NCBI GenBank assembly: GCA_903884655.1
Contig: CAISFO010000035.1
Coordinates: 1-64,000, forward strand
Length of the DNA: 64,000 bases
Origin: an uncultured Holophagaceae bacterium
GTDB lineage: Bacteria > Acidobacteriota > Holophagae > Holophagales > Holophagaceae
Reading direction: 5' to 3'
Below, piece by piece: positions 52,116-61,672 of this stretch. The notes beneath the pieces were generated by a model. It made no database searches, was not told the DNA's origin, and saw only the letters and a list, made by a program, of their open reading frames with translations. Every line of letters begins with the position of its first letter. Within the stretch, counting starts at the first letter, position 1. A program made the translations under genes and the position numbers.

Positions 52116-52427
52116 ATGTTCGCAATCATCAAGACCGGCGGGAAGCAGTACCGCGTTTCCGAAGGTGATGTCCTCCGGGTGGAGACGCTGGAGAAGGATC
52201 CCAAGCAGGCCGTCACCTTCGACCAGGTGCTCCTCATCGACAACAACGGGGAACTGCAGATCGGCAAGCCCACCGTGGCCGGCGCCACCGTCGAGGCCGA
52301 GGTCATCACCCATGACCGCGCCAAGAAGGTGATCATCTTCAAGAAGAAGAAGACCACCACTTATCAGCGCACCCAGGGCCATCGCCAGAACTACACGGAA
52401 GTTCGCATCAAGGCGATCAAGGCATAG
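52116..52427 (+). CDS. rplU: 50S ribosomal protein bL21
   Basis: A 103-residue bL21. The start MFAIIKTGGKQYRVSEGDVLRVE, the VTFDQVLLIDN block and the end KKTTTYQRTQGHRQNYTEVRI are diagnostic. AGAGG precedes the ATG at 52116; the longer in-frame start at 52008 lies in the promoter. It heads the usual rplU-rpmA-obg order. Confidence 0.96.
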   Translation: MFAIIKTGGKQYRVSEGDVLRVETLEKDPKQAVTFDQVLLIDNNGELQIGKPTVAGATVEAEVITHDRAKKVIIFKKKKTTTYQRTQGHRQNYTEVRIKAIKA

Positions 52428-52497
52428 TTTTGCCTTTTTCGTCAGCGCGAAACGAGTTCGAAAAAGACATCAAAAATCATTCTGAAGAGGTACTTCC

Positions 52498-52758
52498 ATG
52501 GCTCATAAAAAAGGCGTTGGTTCCAGCCGCAACGGTCGCGATTCCCATTCCCAGCGCCTCGGCGTGAAGGAGTTCGGAGGGGAACTTGTCCCCGGCGGTT
52601 CCATCCTCGTCCGCCAGCGCGGCACCAAGTTCAAGGCCGGCATCAATGTCGGCATGGGCAAGGACCACACGCTCTTCGCCAAGATCGAGGGCAAGGTCCG
52701 CTTCCAGGACAAGGGCCAGAGCGGGCGTTTCATCCACATCGATCCCATCGAAGGATGA
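52498..52758 (+). CDS. rpmA: 50S ribosomal protein bL27
   Basis: An 86-residue bL27. The sequence begins directly with [16 protein letters not shown], so there is no N-terminal extension of the type cleaved by a protease in Firmicutes. The free tail reaches the peptidyl-transferase centre. [14 protein letters not shown]-type and [14 protein letters not shown] blocks are typical. AAGAGG precedes the ATG. A strong hairpin separates it from obg. Confidence 0.96.
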   Translation: MAHKKGVGSSRNGRDSHSQRLGVKEFGGELVPGGSILVRQRGTKFKAGINVGMGKDHTLFAKIEGKVRFQDKGQSGRFIHIDPIEG

Positions 52759-52782
52759 CCTTTCCCTGGGGGACCGCGCTAG

Positions 52783-53906
<1,124 letters not shown>

Positions 53907-53907
<1 letters not shown>

Positions 53908-54521
53908 TGCGCATCGGCTTGCTAGGGGGGGCATTCAATCCTCCACACGATGGTCACTTGAAACTCGCCCGTCTGGCCCTGGATCACCTCGATCTGGATG
54001 AACTTCGCTTCGTACCCACGGCCCTCAGCCCCCACAAGCCTGATCCCGGGGGACCCGGTTCCGAGGCCCGCCTCCGCCTGTTGTCCGAAGCCCTGGAGGG
54101 AGTCGACCCGCGCTGCAAGCTGGAGCCCCTTGAGCTGGAGCGGGGTGGCACCAGCTACACGGTGGATACCCTGGAGACGCTCACCGGGCGCCAGCCAGAG
54201 GCGGCGTGGATCCTGATCATGGGCAGTGACCAGCTGCCGGGGTTGCCCAGCTGGCGCCGGGTGGCGCGTGTCTTCGAACTGGCCTCGGCCGCGGTGGCCC
54301 TGCGTCCTGGGGCTCCCTTCCTGGCACCCCCCATCCCCGGCCTTCAGGCCTGTCCCTCCTGGAGTGGAAGGCCCGGCGAATTCGTGGCCCTGCCCGGCAC
54401 CGACCTGGACTTGGCTTCCACCGGCCTCCGCGAACGCCTCCAGACCTCGCCTCACGAGGATCCTGGAGGGGTCCCTCCGCAAGTTCTCAGTACCATCCGC
54501 TCTGAAAACCTGTATCGTTAG
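53907..54521 (+). CDS. nadD: nicotinate-nucleotide adenylyltransferase
   Basis: A 204-residue enzyme that makes nicotinic acid adenine dinucleotide from nicotinate mononucleotide and ATP. The N-terminal GLLGGAFNPPHDGHL with the HxGH-type motif, FVPTALSPHKP, and the GGTSYTVDTLETL block are typical; the ISSTxIR motif is altered to LASTGLRERL. The start is a GTG at 53907 overlapping the obg stop, with GATGAGG upstream. It precedes rsfS, a common pairing. Confidence 0.92.
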
Positions 54522-54538
54522 CCTGCTCTGGAGCCCGC

Positions 54539-54913
54539 ATGACCCTTGATTCCCGGCTCGCGACCGTCGTCGACGCCGCCCGGTCCAAGAAAGCCTTCCG
54601 AATCCGCCTCGTGGACGTTCAGGACATCGCCAGCTTCACGGATGTGTTCGCCTTCATGAGTGGGGGTAGCGACCGCCAGAACCGCGCCATCGCCGAAGCC
54701 ATCGAGGACGCCCTGAAGCTGACTGGAGAGCGCCCCATCTCCCGCGAGGGCGAGTCCAATGGCAACTGGGTCCTGCTGGATTACGGCAACCTCGTGGTCC
54801 ATGTCATGGACGAGGAGACCCGTCGCCACTACAACCTGGAAGGGCTGTGGAACACAGGCCGCGAGCTGGAACTGCCTGCCGAGACGCACCCCGAATCCGA
54901 TTCCCGTTCCTAG
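54539..54913 (+). CDS. rsfS: ribosome silencing factor RsfS
   Basis: A 124-residue protein of the RsfS/Iojap family, which binds uL14 and blocks subunit joining under starvation. Conserved blocks are AFRIRLVDVQDIASFTDVFAFMSGGSDRQ, NWVLLDYGNLVVHVM and ETRRHYNLEGLW. The ATG at 54539 has GGAGC nine bases upstream. It follows nadD by 17 bases and precedes glutamate dehydrogenase by 12, so all belong to one transcript. Confidence 0.93.
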   Translation: MTLDSRLATVVDAARSKKAFRIRLVDVQDIASFTDVFAFMSGGSDRQNRAIAEAIEDALKLTGERPISREGESNGNWVLLDYGNLVVHVMDEETRRHYNLEGLWNTGRELELPAETHPESDSRS

Positions 54914-54925
54914 GAGCCGACCTCC

Positions 54926-56179
54926 ATGTCCACCCTTGCGATGAACCCCTACGAAGCGATGCAGGCCCGCCTGCGCATGGCGGCCCAGCTCTACGGCCTG
55001 GACGACGCCCTCTTCAAGGTCTTCATGGCCACCAACCGGTCCATGATCGTGAGCCTGCCTGTGCTCATGGACAACGGCCAGTGGGAAGTCTTTACGGGCT
55101 TCCGGGTTCAGCACAGCACCGCCCGGGGACCCGCCAAGGGTGGCATCCGGTACGACCTGAACGTCAACCTCGAAGAGGTCAAAGCACTGGCGGCCTGGAT
55201 GACCTGGAAGTGCGCCGTGGTGGATGTGCCCTTCGGCGGCGGCAAGGGCGGCATCATCTGCGATCCCTCCCGGCTCAGCCCCGGCGAGAAAGAGCGTCTG
55301 ACCCGCCGCTACATCGCCGAGATCATGGACATCCTGGGACCCGACCGGGACGTACCCGCCAATGACATGGGCACGGACGCCCAGACCATGGCCTGGGTCA
55401 TGGACACCTATTCCATGCATGTCCGACACATCGAGAACGCGGTGGTGACAGGCAAACCGATCGGGCTCGGCGGCAGCCTCGGACGCGCTGAGGCCACCGG
55501 CCGGGGCGTGCTTATCGTCGCGCGGGAAGCCATGCAGCGCCTGGGCAAGCCCCTGGCTGGCGCCACCGTGGCGATCCAGGGCTTCGGCAATGTGGGTAGC
55601 CAGGCCGCCCGCCTGCTGCATGAAGCCGGCGCCCGCATCGTGGCTGTCAGCGACCAGAAGGGCGCCATCAAGAATGATCGGGGCCTGGATATCCACGCCC
55701 TGCTGAAGCACAAGGCGGAGACCCGGAGCGTGACCGGGTTCAAGGGCGCCGAGCCCATGGACCCTGGCTCCCTCCTGACCCATTCCGTGGACATCCTGGT
55801 GCCGGCCGCGACCGAGAACCAGATCACGGAAGTGAACGCCGCCCAGATCCGCGCCAAGGTCATTGTGGAGGGCGCCAACGGGCCCACGACACCCGAAGCC
55901 GATCCCATCCTCCTGGACCACGGGGTGCTGGTGGTGCCCGACATCCTGGCCAATGCCGGCGGCGTCACCGTCAGCTACTTCGAGTGGGTGCAGAACCGCC
56001 AGGGCTTCTACTGGCGGGAACGCGAGGTCAATGAGCGCCTGGTCGACTACATGACCCACGCCTTCCAGGCCACTTTCGCCACCACCGACAAGTACAAGAC
56101 GAATCCTCGCATCGGTGCCTACATCCTCGCGCTCGATCGTGTCGCCACTGCCATGAAGTACCGCGGCTTCTACGCCTAG
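54926..56179 (+). CDS. gdhA: glutamate dehydrogenase (Glu/Leu/Phe/Val family)
   Basis: A 417-residue hexameric-type dehydrogenase that links 2-oxoglutarate, ammonia and glutamate. The substrate domain has [17 protein letters not shown] with the substrate-binding Lys, PFGGGKGGI and the [19 protein letters not shown] block; the cofactor domain has [14 protein letters not shown]. The length and the [10 protein letters not shown] block match the NAD- or dual-specific GdhA type of many anaerobes and archaea. TAGGAGC precedes the ATG. It is the last gene of the obg-nadD-rsfS run and converges on the Ehr-like cluster. Confidence 0.93.
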   Translation: MSTLAMNPYEAMQARLRMAAQLYGLDDALFKVFMATNRSMIVSLPVLMDNGQWEVFTGFRVQHSTARGPAKGGIRYDLNVNLEEVKALAAWMTWKCAVVDVPFGGGKGGIICDPSRLSPGEKERLTRRYIAEIMDILGPDRDVPANDMGTDAQTMAWVMDTYSMHVRHIENAVVTGKPIGLGGSLGRAEATGRGVLIVAREAMQRLGKPLAGATVAIQGFGNVGSQAARLLHEAGARIVAVSDQKGAIKNDRGLDIHALLKHKAETRSVTGFKGAEPMDPGSLLTHSVDILVPAATENQITEVNAAQIRAKVIVEGANGPTTPEADPILLDHGVLVVPDILANAGGVTVSYFEWVQNRQGFYWREREVNERLVDYMTHAFQATFATTDKYKTNPRIGAYILALDRVATAMKYRGFYA

Positions 56180-56272
56180 CTGGATCTAGAAAATGCAGAG
56201 GCACGGCTTTGCCCTGGCCCTGCGCGGGGGTCCTGGGGGGAAGGCTCCGTCTCCACGAGCACAACACCGAAG

Positions 56273-56302
56273 GTGCGAGCGATTGGGGGGGGCGCCTCGC
56301 AC
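56273..56302. terminator. weak hairpin between convergent gdhA and the Ehr-like cluster
   Basis: GTGCGAG and CTCGCAC form a 7-bp stem with a 16-base G-rich loop in the 164-base gap. There is no T-run. The remainder of the gap shows nothing else. Confidence 0.3.
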
Positions 56303-56343
56303 GCGATGCATGGACGCGCGAAGCGAGGAACCCCCAGAAAGAT

Positions 56344-57108
56344 TTAATCCGTCACCCGCCCGATCAGCCTCAACAAGCCATCCAGGATGGTGAGGGGATG
56401 GGGCGGGCAGCCTGGGATGTAGAGATCCACGGGCAGCACGCTGGCGGCCCCCCCGCGTTGCTCCTCCTGGCGAAAGAAGGGGCCGCCTTGGATGGCGCAG
56501 GCCCCGACGGCGATGACGATCTTCGGGTGGGGCACCGCATCGTAGGTCTTGCGAAGAGCCAGTTCCATGTTGCGGGTCACCGGCCCGGTGACGAGGAGAC
56601 CATCCGCATGGCGCGGCGAGGCCACGTACTGGATCCCGAACCGGCCCAGGTCCCAGGAGAGGGTGCCGAGCACGTTCACATCCACTTCGCAGCCATTGCA
56701 ACCCCCGGCGCTCACCACTCGCAGTTTCAGGGAGCGTCCCAGGATCCGCTGGAGCTCGGCTCCCATGGCCTGCGCCCGCCGGTAGTCCTCTCCCGGCGTG
56801 ACCGTCAGGGCCTCGCGTGAACAGGCAGCCAGACGGTGATCCTGGGTGTATTCGATGGCCCCTTCCGGGCAGGCTTCCAGGCAATCCGGACAGAAGAGGC
56901 ATCGGCCCAGGTCCACCTGGGGGCCCTTCGAACCGATCCGGATGGCTTCGGTGGGGCAGACCTCGGCGCAGACGTGGCACCCCTCGGGGCACTTGTCCGC
57001 CAGGATCCTGGGCAGCCCCCGGAAGCGCTCGGGCAGGCCGGGCACTTCCTTGGGATAGGGCAGGGTCCGATGACCCTGGCGCCAGCGGGACAGCAGGATG
57101 TGCATCAT
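56344..57108 (-). CDS. hydrogenase-like small subunit fused to a two-cluster ferredoxin domain
   Basis: A 254-residue cytoplasmic subunit. Residues about 36-85 form a 2x[4Fe-4S] ferredoxin (Cys40, 44, 47, 51 and Cys70, 73, 76, 80), equivalent to HycF/HyfH. Residues about 130-254 form the NuoB/HycG-type domain, with GCNGCEVDVN (Cys137, Cys140), GACAIQGG (Cys204) and IPGCPPHP (Cys234) that bind the proximal [4Fe-4S] cluster. The electron path is therefore intact although the partner large subunit lacks NiFe ligands. The ATG overlaps the large-subunit stop. It is the last gene of the cluster. Confidence 0.88.
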   Translation of the reverse strand: MMHILLSRWRQGHRTLPYPKEVPGLPERFRGLPRILADKCPEGCHVCAEVCPTEAIRIGSKGPQVDLGRCLFCPDCLEACPEGAIEYTQDHRLAACSREALTVTPGEDYRRAQAMGAELQRILGRSLKLRVVSAGGCNGCEVDVNVLGTLSWDLGRFGIQYVASPRHADGLLVTGPVTRNMELALRKTYDAVPHPKIVIAVGACAIQGGPFFRQEEQRGGAASVLPVDLYIPGCPPHPLTILDGLLRLIGRVTD

Positions 57109-58622
57109 AGGTCATGCCCGCAGTAGGAGAGGTTGAAGCTCTTGTTGCAGAGCGGGAAATCGGAGATCTGCTCGCCGCGCAGCGCCAGGGCCAGGCCGAA
57201 CCAGTTGTGGAAGGACGGATCCACGATCTTGTAGCGGGAGAACCGTCCCTGGCCATCCGTGAGGGCCAGGTGCAGCACCTCGCCCCGCCACCCTTCGGTC
57301 AGGGACACGCACAGGCTGTCTGTGGCCAGGGGCGGAAGCGGGCCGGCGGGCGGGTCCTGTTCACACCGGGAGAGGTCAGCCAGGGCCAGCGAGAGGTGCT
57401 TCTGGCTTTCGGCCAGTTCCAGCCAGCGCACCCAGGCCCGGGACTGGACGTTCCCGCTTTCCGCGAGGGAGGAGGGCACAGGTTGCTGCCGGTAGGGACC
57501 GTAGGGATGGTCCTTGCGGACATCGAGATCCACCCCGCAGGCCCGGGCGGGGACGCCGACCATGCCAAGCTCCCGGACCTGGGCTGCTGCGAGGTGACCT
57601 GCGGCTTCAAACCGGAGCATCACCGATGAGGCTCCCCACAGCAGGTCGATCGCATCCCGAGAGTCAGCCCAGGCCTGGTCCAGGCGGGGGAGCAGGCGCT
57701 GGGCCATCGCGGGATCCAGGTCATGGCGCAGGCCGCCGGGCTTCAGCCAGTCGCGGCCCAGGCGGCTGCCGCACACTTCTGCGCTGAGGTTCAGCCAGTC
57801 CCCCCGGATGCGGCCGCAGAAGGAAGCGGTGGGCAGGAAACCCGCATCTCCCGAAAGGGCTCCAAGATCCCCCACGTGGTTGGCCGCACGTTCCAGCTCC
57901 AGGGCCACGCCCCGCACCCGATCCGTCCTGGTCGGCACCTCCACGCCAGCCAGGGATTCCACCAGCCTGCAATAGGCCCAGGCATGGGCGATGCTGCTGT
58001 CTCCCGAGACCGTCTCGGATTGTTTGAGACTCAAGGCATGGGGACCTCCCTGCAGGGCCCTTTCGAGGCCCCGGTGCTGGAATCCCAGGGCGACTTCAAG
58101 GTGGAAGACCGTCTCCCCGTGACACTGGAACCGGAAGTGCCCGGGTTCGATGACCCCTGCATGCACCGGTCCCACGGCGACTTCATGCACTTCGTCGCCA
58201 CTCACCTGGAAGAAGTTCGTGACGCCAGGCGGGGAATCCACCTGCCGACCCCAGGGACTGGGCTGATCCGACCAAGGCTGATGGAAGCGGACGGGCTTGA
58301 ACCAGGGATGGCCCTCAGGAATGATCCCGTACTGCTCAGCTATTTCTCGTTCAAAGAGATGGGCCTGCGGGCAGTACGGCGTCAGGGAGGGATATCTCGA
58401 ACCGTCCAGCCGCGTCCTGGCGACCCGCAAGCGCTGCTCCGCATCCTCGGCCAGCACCGCGAAGAGTCGCAGGTCCCCGTCCGCGCAGAGACAGGCGAGT
58501 CGGGCCCCGGATCGGGCGCCCTCGAGGATGGCCTCCTGGAAGGCGGGCAGGGACAGCTCCGGGACCTCGGCCAAGGGGAGCGATTCTCCATTCCGGATGA
58601 TCCGCATGGACTTGTTATTCAT
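57105..58622 (-). CDS. NuoC/NuoD-type (hydrogenase large-subunit-like) protein lacking NiFe ligands
   Basis: A 505-residue fusion. Residues 1 to about 115 resemble NuoC (PYCPQAHLFEREIAEQYGI). The rest is the NuoD/HycE-type large subunit, with VHEVAVGPVHAGVIEPGHFRF fully conserved. In NiFe enzymes this is followed by an RxCGxC motif; here the segment reads ETVSGDSSIAHAWAYC (Ser206-Ser209), so both Cys are Ser. The C-terminal CxxC pair is also missing; only Cys492 and Cys501 are present in FPLCNKSFNLSYCGHDL. The protein should therefore lack a NiFe centre, as in Ehr complexes. The ATG at 58622 overlaps the HyfF-like stop by 8 bases. Confidence 0.87.
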   Translation of the reverse strand: MNNKSMRIIRNGESLPLAEVPELSLPAFQEAILEGARSGARLACLCADGDLRLFAVLAEDAEQRLRVARTRLDGSRYPSLTPYCPQAHLFEREIAEQYGIIPEGHPWFKPVRFHQPWSDQPSPWGRQVDSPPGVTNFFQVSGDEVHEVAVGPVHAGVIEPGHFRFQCHGETVFHLEVALGFQHRGLERALQGGPHALSLKQSETVSGDSSIAHAWAYCRLVESLAGVEVPTRTDRVRGVALELERAANHVGDLGALSGDAGFLPTASFCGRIRGDWLNLSAEVCGSRLGRDWLKPGGLRHDLDPAMAQRLLPRLDQAWADSRDAIDLLWGASSVMLRFEAAGHLAAAQVRELGMVGVPARACGVDLDVRKDHPYGPYRQQPVPSSLAESGNVQSRAWVRWLELAESQKHLSLALADLSRCEQDPPAGPLPPLATDSLCVSLTEGWRGEVLHLALTDGQGRFSRYKIVDPSFHNWFGLALALRGEQISDFPLCNKSFNLSYCGHDL

Positions 58623-60096
58623 GTTGGACCTCGACCGGGGGAACCAGGTGAACCTGACGCGGGTGGGCCTTGCCATCCACGGTGGCGACCGCATGCTCCA
58701 GCAGGGTCTGCATGGGCTTCGGCAGCCACACGCCCAGGAGCCCTGCCAGACAGAGCGCCACAATCAAGGGGGCGGTGGTGGCCACGGTATCCGAATAGTG
58801 CGTTCTCACCCGCTGGTGACTGGGCGTGCCGAACACCACCTTGAGCACGGTTTCACTCATGGCGATGAAGATGCCCGCCAGCAGCACCAGGAATGTGGTC
58901 CCCGCCCAGGCATGACCAGTGGTGAAGGCCCCGGCGGCGATGTTGAACTCGCTGATGAAGGGAGCGAAGGGCGGCAGACCGGTGATGGCCAGGAAGCCGA
59001 TGAGGAAGAGCCATCCCGAGACGGGGGTGCGTCGGATCGCCCCCGTCACGTGGGGAAGGGTCTTGCTGGCATAGCTTCGATGGATGTTGCCCGCGGAAAG
59101 GAAGAGAACGCTCTTCACCAGCGCGTTGGCCGCCAGGTGAAAGAGGGCGAACCGCGCCGCCATGCCTCCGATCCCGATGCCAAAGACCAGGATGCCCATG
59201 TGCTCCACGCTGGAATAGGCAAGCATCCGCTTGAAATCCATCTGACGGACCATGAACACCATGGCCCAGGCCATGGAGAACACGCCAAAGCCCACGAGCA
59301 ACTCCTGGGCGAACTTGCCCTCCCCGGCTGCCACCACGATGCCGTAGATCCGAAGCAGGGCCAGGAAAGCGCAGCTGGTGACGCCACCCGCCAGCAAGGC
59401 GCCGACGATGCCCGGTGTTTCCCCGTAGGCATCGGGCTTCCAGGTATGCAGCGGTGCCAAACCCATCTTGGTGCCGTACCCGACCAGGCTGAGCACGAAG
59501 GCAGCCCGCAGCCAGGGCCGGGAAAGCAGGTCCGCGTTCAGCATCAACCGGGTGTACTGGAGCGGCTCCTCCAGGCCCCCGAAATGGGCAGCATAAGCCA
59601 GGAAGAGGGTGCCGAGCAGGGCCAGGGCAATGCCCACGGACCCGATGAGCAGGTACTTCCAGGTGGCCTCGAGCGAGCGGCGGTTGCGGTTGAAGTAGAT
59701 CAGGGGGGCGGTCACCAGTGTGGTGGTTTCCATGGCCACCCAGGCGACACCGGGATGCCGCGCCTGGGCGAGCAGCGAAGCCAGCCCCAGAAACGACAGC
59801 AGACTGACACAGAAGATCCGGTTGTCCCGGTCCGCCCGCAGGGCGAGATAGGACGGGGCGTAGAAGGCGCAAATGCAGAACAGCACACTGACGACCAGCA
59901 GCACCCAGGCGCCCAAGGCATCGAGCCCCAGCCAGGCATTGATCGGCAGGGTTCCCCAATGGCGCAGCGCCACCAGGAGCACCGCGAGGTGCAAGGTGCC
60001 TGCGACTGGCAGCAACCGGGATCGAAGGTCCGGAGAGGCCACCAGGTAGGCTGCCATGGCCACCAGCAGGGGGAACAGGATCAGGAAATAGGCCAT
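58615..60096 (-). CDS. HyfF-like proton-channel (NuoN/NuoM-type) subunit
   Basis: A 493-residue membrane protein with about fourteen helices, of the Mrp/NuoN-type antiporter-like family. The VAWVAMETTTLVTAPLIYFNRN block, the pore-lining YGTKMGLAPLHTWKPDAYGETP with a conserved Lys, and FMVRQMDFKRMLAYSSVEHMG with a Lys are the charged positions expected for ion translocation. It lies between HyfE-like and large-subunit genes. It overlaps the large-subunit gene by 8 bases and starts 3 bases after the HyfE-like stop. Confidence 0.9.
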   Translation of the reverse strand: MAYFLILFPLLVAMAAYLVASPDLRSRLLPVAGTLHLAVLLVALRHWGTLPINAWLGLDALGAWVLLVVSVLFCICAFYAPSYLALRADRDNRIFCVSLLSFLGLASLLAQARHPGVAWVAMETTTLVTAPLIYFNRNRRSLEATWKYLLIGSVGIALALLGTLFLAYAAHFGGLEEPLQYTRLMLNADLLSRPWLRAAFVLSLVGYGTKMGLAPLHTWKPDAYGETPGIVGALLAGGVTSCAFLALLRIYGIVVAAGEGKFAQELLVGFGVFSMAWAMVFMVRQMDFKRMLAYSSVEHMGILVFGIGIGGMAARFALFHLAANALVKSVLFLSAGNIHRSYASKTLPHVTGAIRRTPVSGWLFLIGFLAITGLPPFAPFISEFNIAAGAFTTGHAWAGTTFLVLLAGIFIAMSETVLKVVFGTPSHQRVRTHYSDTVATTAPLIVALCLAGLLGVWLPKPMQTLLEHAVATVDGKAHPRQVHLVPPVEVQHE

Positions 60097-60099
60097 GAG

Positions 60100-60735
60100 T
60101 CAGTCCTTCAACTCGGCCAGGTGCCGGGTGTCGGTGGAATCGAAAGCATTCCGGATGTGATTGATCACGATGCCCATCACGAACACTCCGACGAACAGGT
60201 CCAGCAGGATCCCAGTCTCCACGAGCAGGGGCATCTCCTCCACGAGCAGCAGGCCGAAGAGGTAGATGCCGTTCTCCAGGACGAGGTAGCCCACCACCTG
60301 GGTGAGGGCCTTCCGCCGGGAGACCAGCACGAGGAATCCCGTGAAGAGCGTCGCGAGCGCGGCAGGCACCAGCAGCACCACCGGCGTCCCCGCCTTGAGA
60401 GGGAGCATGTGGGCCAGGATCAGGCTCAGGCCGGTGCCCAGCGCGCACAGCATGAGGGAGACCGTGTAGCCGATGTAGGGATCCACTTCCCGCTGGATGT
60501 GCACCTCCCGGATCGCCCGGCGAAGGAGGAACGGGATGAGCCAGCCCTTCACCACGAGGGCCGCTAGGACCACCAGGAGGATGTGGAAGTATTTCCCCAG
60601 TCCCATCGCCAGTGGAATCAGCCCCAGCAGGACTCCCTGGACCACGACAATCTGGATGGCCTTGTTCACGCGGCTGGTGGCCACCAGCATGAAGTTGCTG
60701 ATGAGGGTCAAAGCAATGAGGAAATCCGGCGACAT
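60100..60735 (-). CDS. HyfE-like membrane subunit
   Basis: A 211-residue membrane protein with about seven helices, in the NuoK-related HyfE family of hydrogenase-4-type complexes. The GWLIPFLLRRAIREVHIQREVDPYIGY block and the ENGIYLFGLLLVEEMPLLVETGILLDLFVGVFVMGIVI block, with its buried glutamates, are typical. It probably works with the HyfF-like channel in ion pumping. It sits 9 bases after the NuoH-type gene. Confidence 0.87.
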   Translation of the reverse strand: MSPDFLIALTLISNFMLVATSRVNKAIQIVVVQGVLLGLIPLAMGLGKYFHILLVVLAALVVKGWLIPFLLRRAIREVHIQREVDPYIGYTVSLMLCALGTGLSLILAHMLPLKAGTPVVLLVPAALATLFTGFLVLVSRRKALTQVVGYLVLENGIYLFGLLLVEEMPLLVETGILLDLFVGVFVMGIVINHIRNAFDSTDTRHLAELKD

Positions 60736-60744
60736 GAGAACCCC

Positions 60745-61671
60745 CTAGACCAGCAGCAGCAGAAAGGCGAAGGCCGAGGCCAGAATTCCAGCGATCAGGA
60801 ACTGAGGGACCTTGGTCATCCTGAACCGCGCAGTCATGCTCTCCACCGCACCCACCGCCAGGGCGAGGACACCCAGCCCCGCGTAGAAGACGAGCCAGTT
60901 CTGCCAGGCATGCGTCGTGCGCGGGAGCAGCGGATCCATGAGCATGGCGCCAAGCACCAGAAGCTTGAGGCTCGCGCCATACAGCACCAGCGCGAGCGGC
61001 CGGCCGGAGTGATCGAGCACCATGACTTCATGGATCATGGTGAGTTCCAGGTGGGTGTTGGGATCGTCCACGGGAATGCGGGCGTTCTCCGCCAGGAACA
61101 CGATGGCCCAGCCCACGAGCACCAGGATCAGAGGCCCGGCAATGCGCCCTGATCCCACTCCGGGGCCCAGGAGCATGGTGGACAGGGAGAGGCTGGAGGA
61201 GGCCTTGGCCAGGGCCGCGAACCCCAGGAACAGGGCAGGTTCAGCCAGGGCCGAGAAGGTGACTTCCCGGGCCGCGCCCATGCCTTCGAAGCTCGACCCG
61301 GTGTCGAGGGCGGACAGGACGGTGAGGAACCGCGCCAGCCCGAACAGGTAGGCGAACAGGATCACGTCCCCTTCGAAGGGTAGCGGCGTGCCGGTATGCC
61401 CGAACGGCACGAGCAGACCCGCCACCAGGCCGGCGGCGACGGTGCCGATGGGACCCGCCAGGAACACCCAGGTGGTCGTCCGGCTGAAGAGCGCCCGCTT
61501 GTGGGACAGCTTGGCCAGATCGTAATAGAGCTGCAGGACGGGCGGACCACTCCGCCCCGCCAGGAGGGCCTTCACCTTGTTGATGAGCCCAGGCAGCAGG
61601 GGGGGGAGCAGCAGGAGCGTCAGCAGGTGGACGGCCCATTGGATTGACGTGGGAATCAGCGACTGGGACAT
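60745..61671 (-). CDS. NuoH/HycD-type membrane subunit
   Basis: A 308-residue membrane protein with about eight helices, equivalent to NuoH, HycD and HyfC. Family blocks are the GPPVLQLYYDLAKLSHK segment, FGLARFLTVLSALDTGSSFEGMGAARE, and ENARIPVDDPNTHLELTMIHEVM, which forms the quinone-chamber-like loop in complex I. It connects the peripheral large and small subunits to the antiporter-like subunits. It follows the HyfB-like gene with a one-base gap. Confidence 0.92.
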   Translation of the reverse strand: MSQSLIPTSIQWAVHLLTLLLLPPLLPGLINKVKALLAGRSGPPVLQLYYDLAKLSHKRALFSRTTTWVFLAGPIGTVAAGLVAGLLVPFGHTGTPLPFEGDVILFAYLFGLARFLTVLSALDTGSSFEGMGAAREVTFSALAEPALFLGFAALAKASSSLSLSTMLLGPGVGSGRIAGPLILVLVGWAIVFLAENARIPVDDPNTHLELTMIHEVMVLDHSGRPLALVLYGASLKLLVLGAMLMDPLLPRTTHAWQNWLVFYAGLGVLALAVGAVESMTARFRMTKVPQFLIAGILASAFAFLLLLV

Positions 61672-61672
61672 C

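Noticed and set aside
58297-60567. 756-residue open frame antisense to the Ehr-like genes
   Set aside because: Same explanation: long stop-free antisense frame of biased composition (runs of Gln, His, Gly, Glu) opposite well-identified genes.
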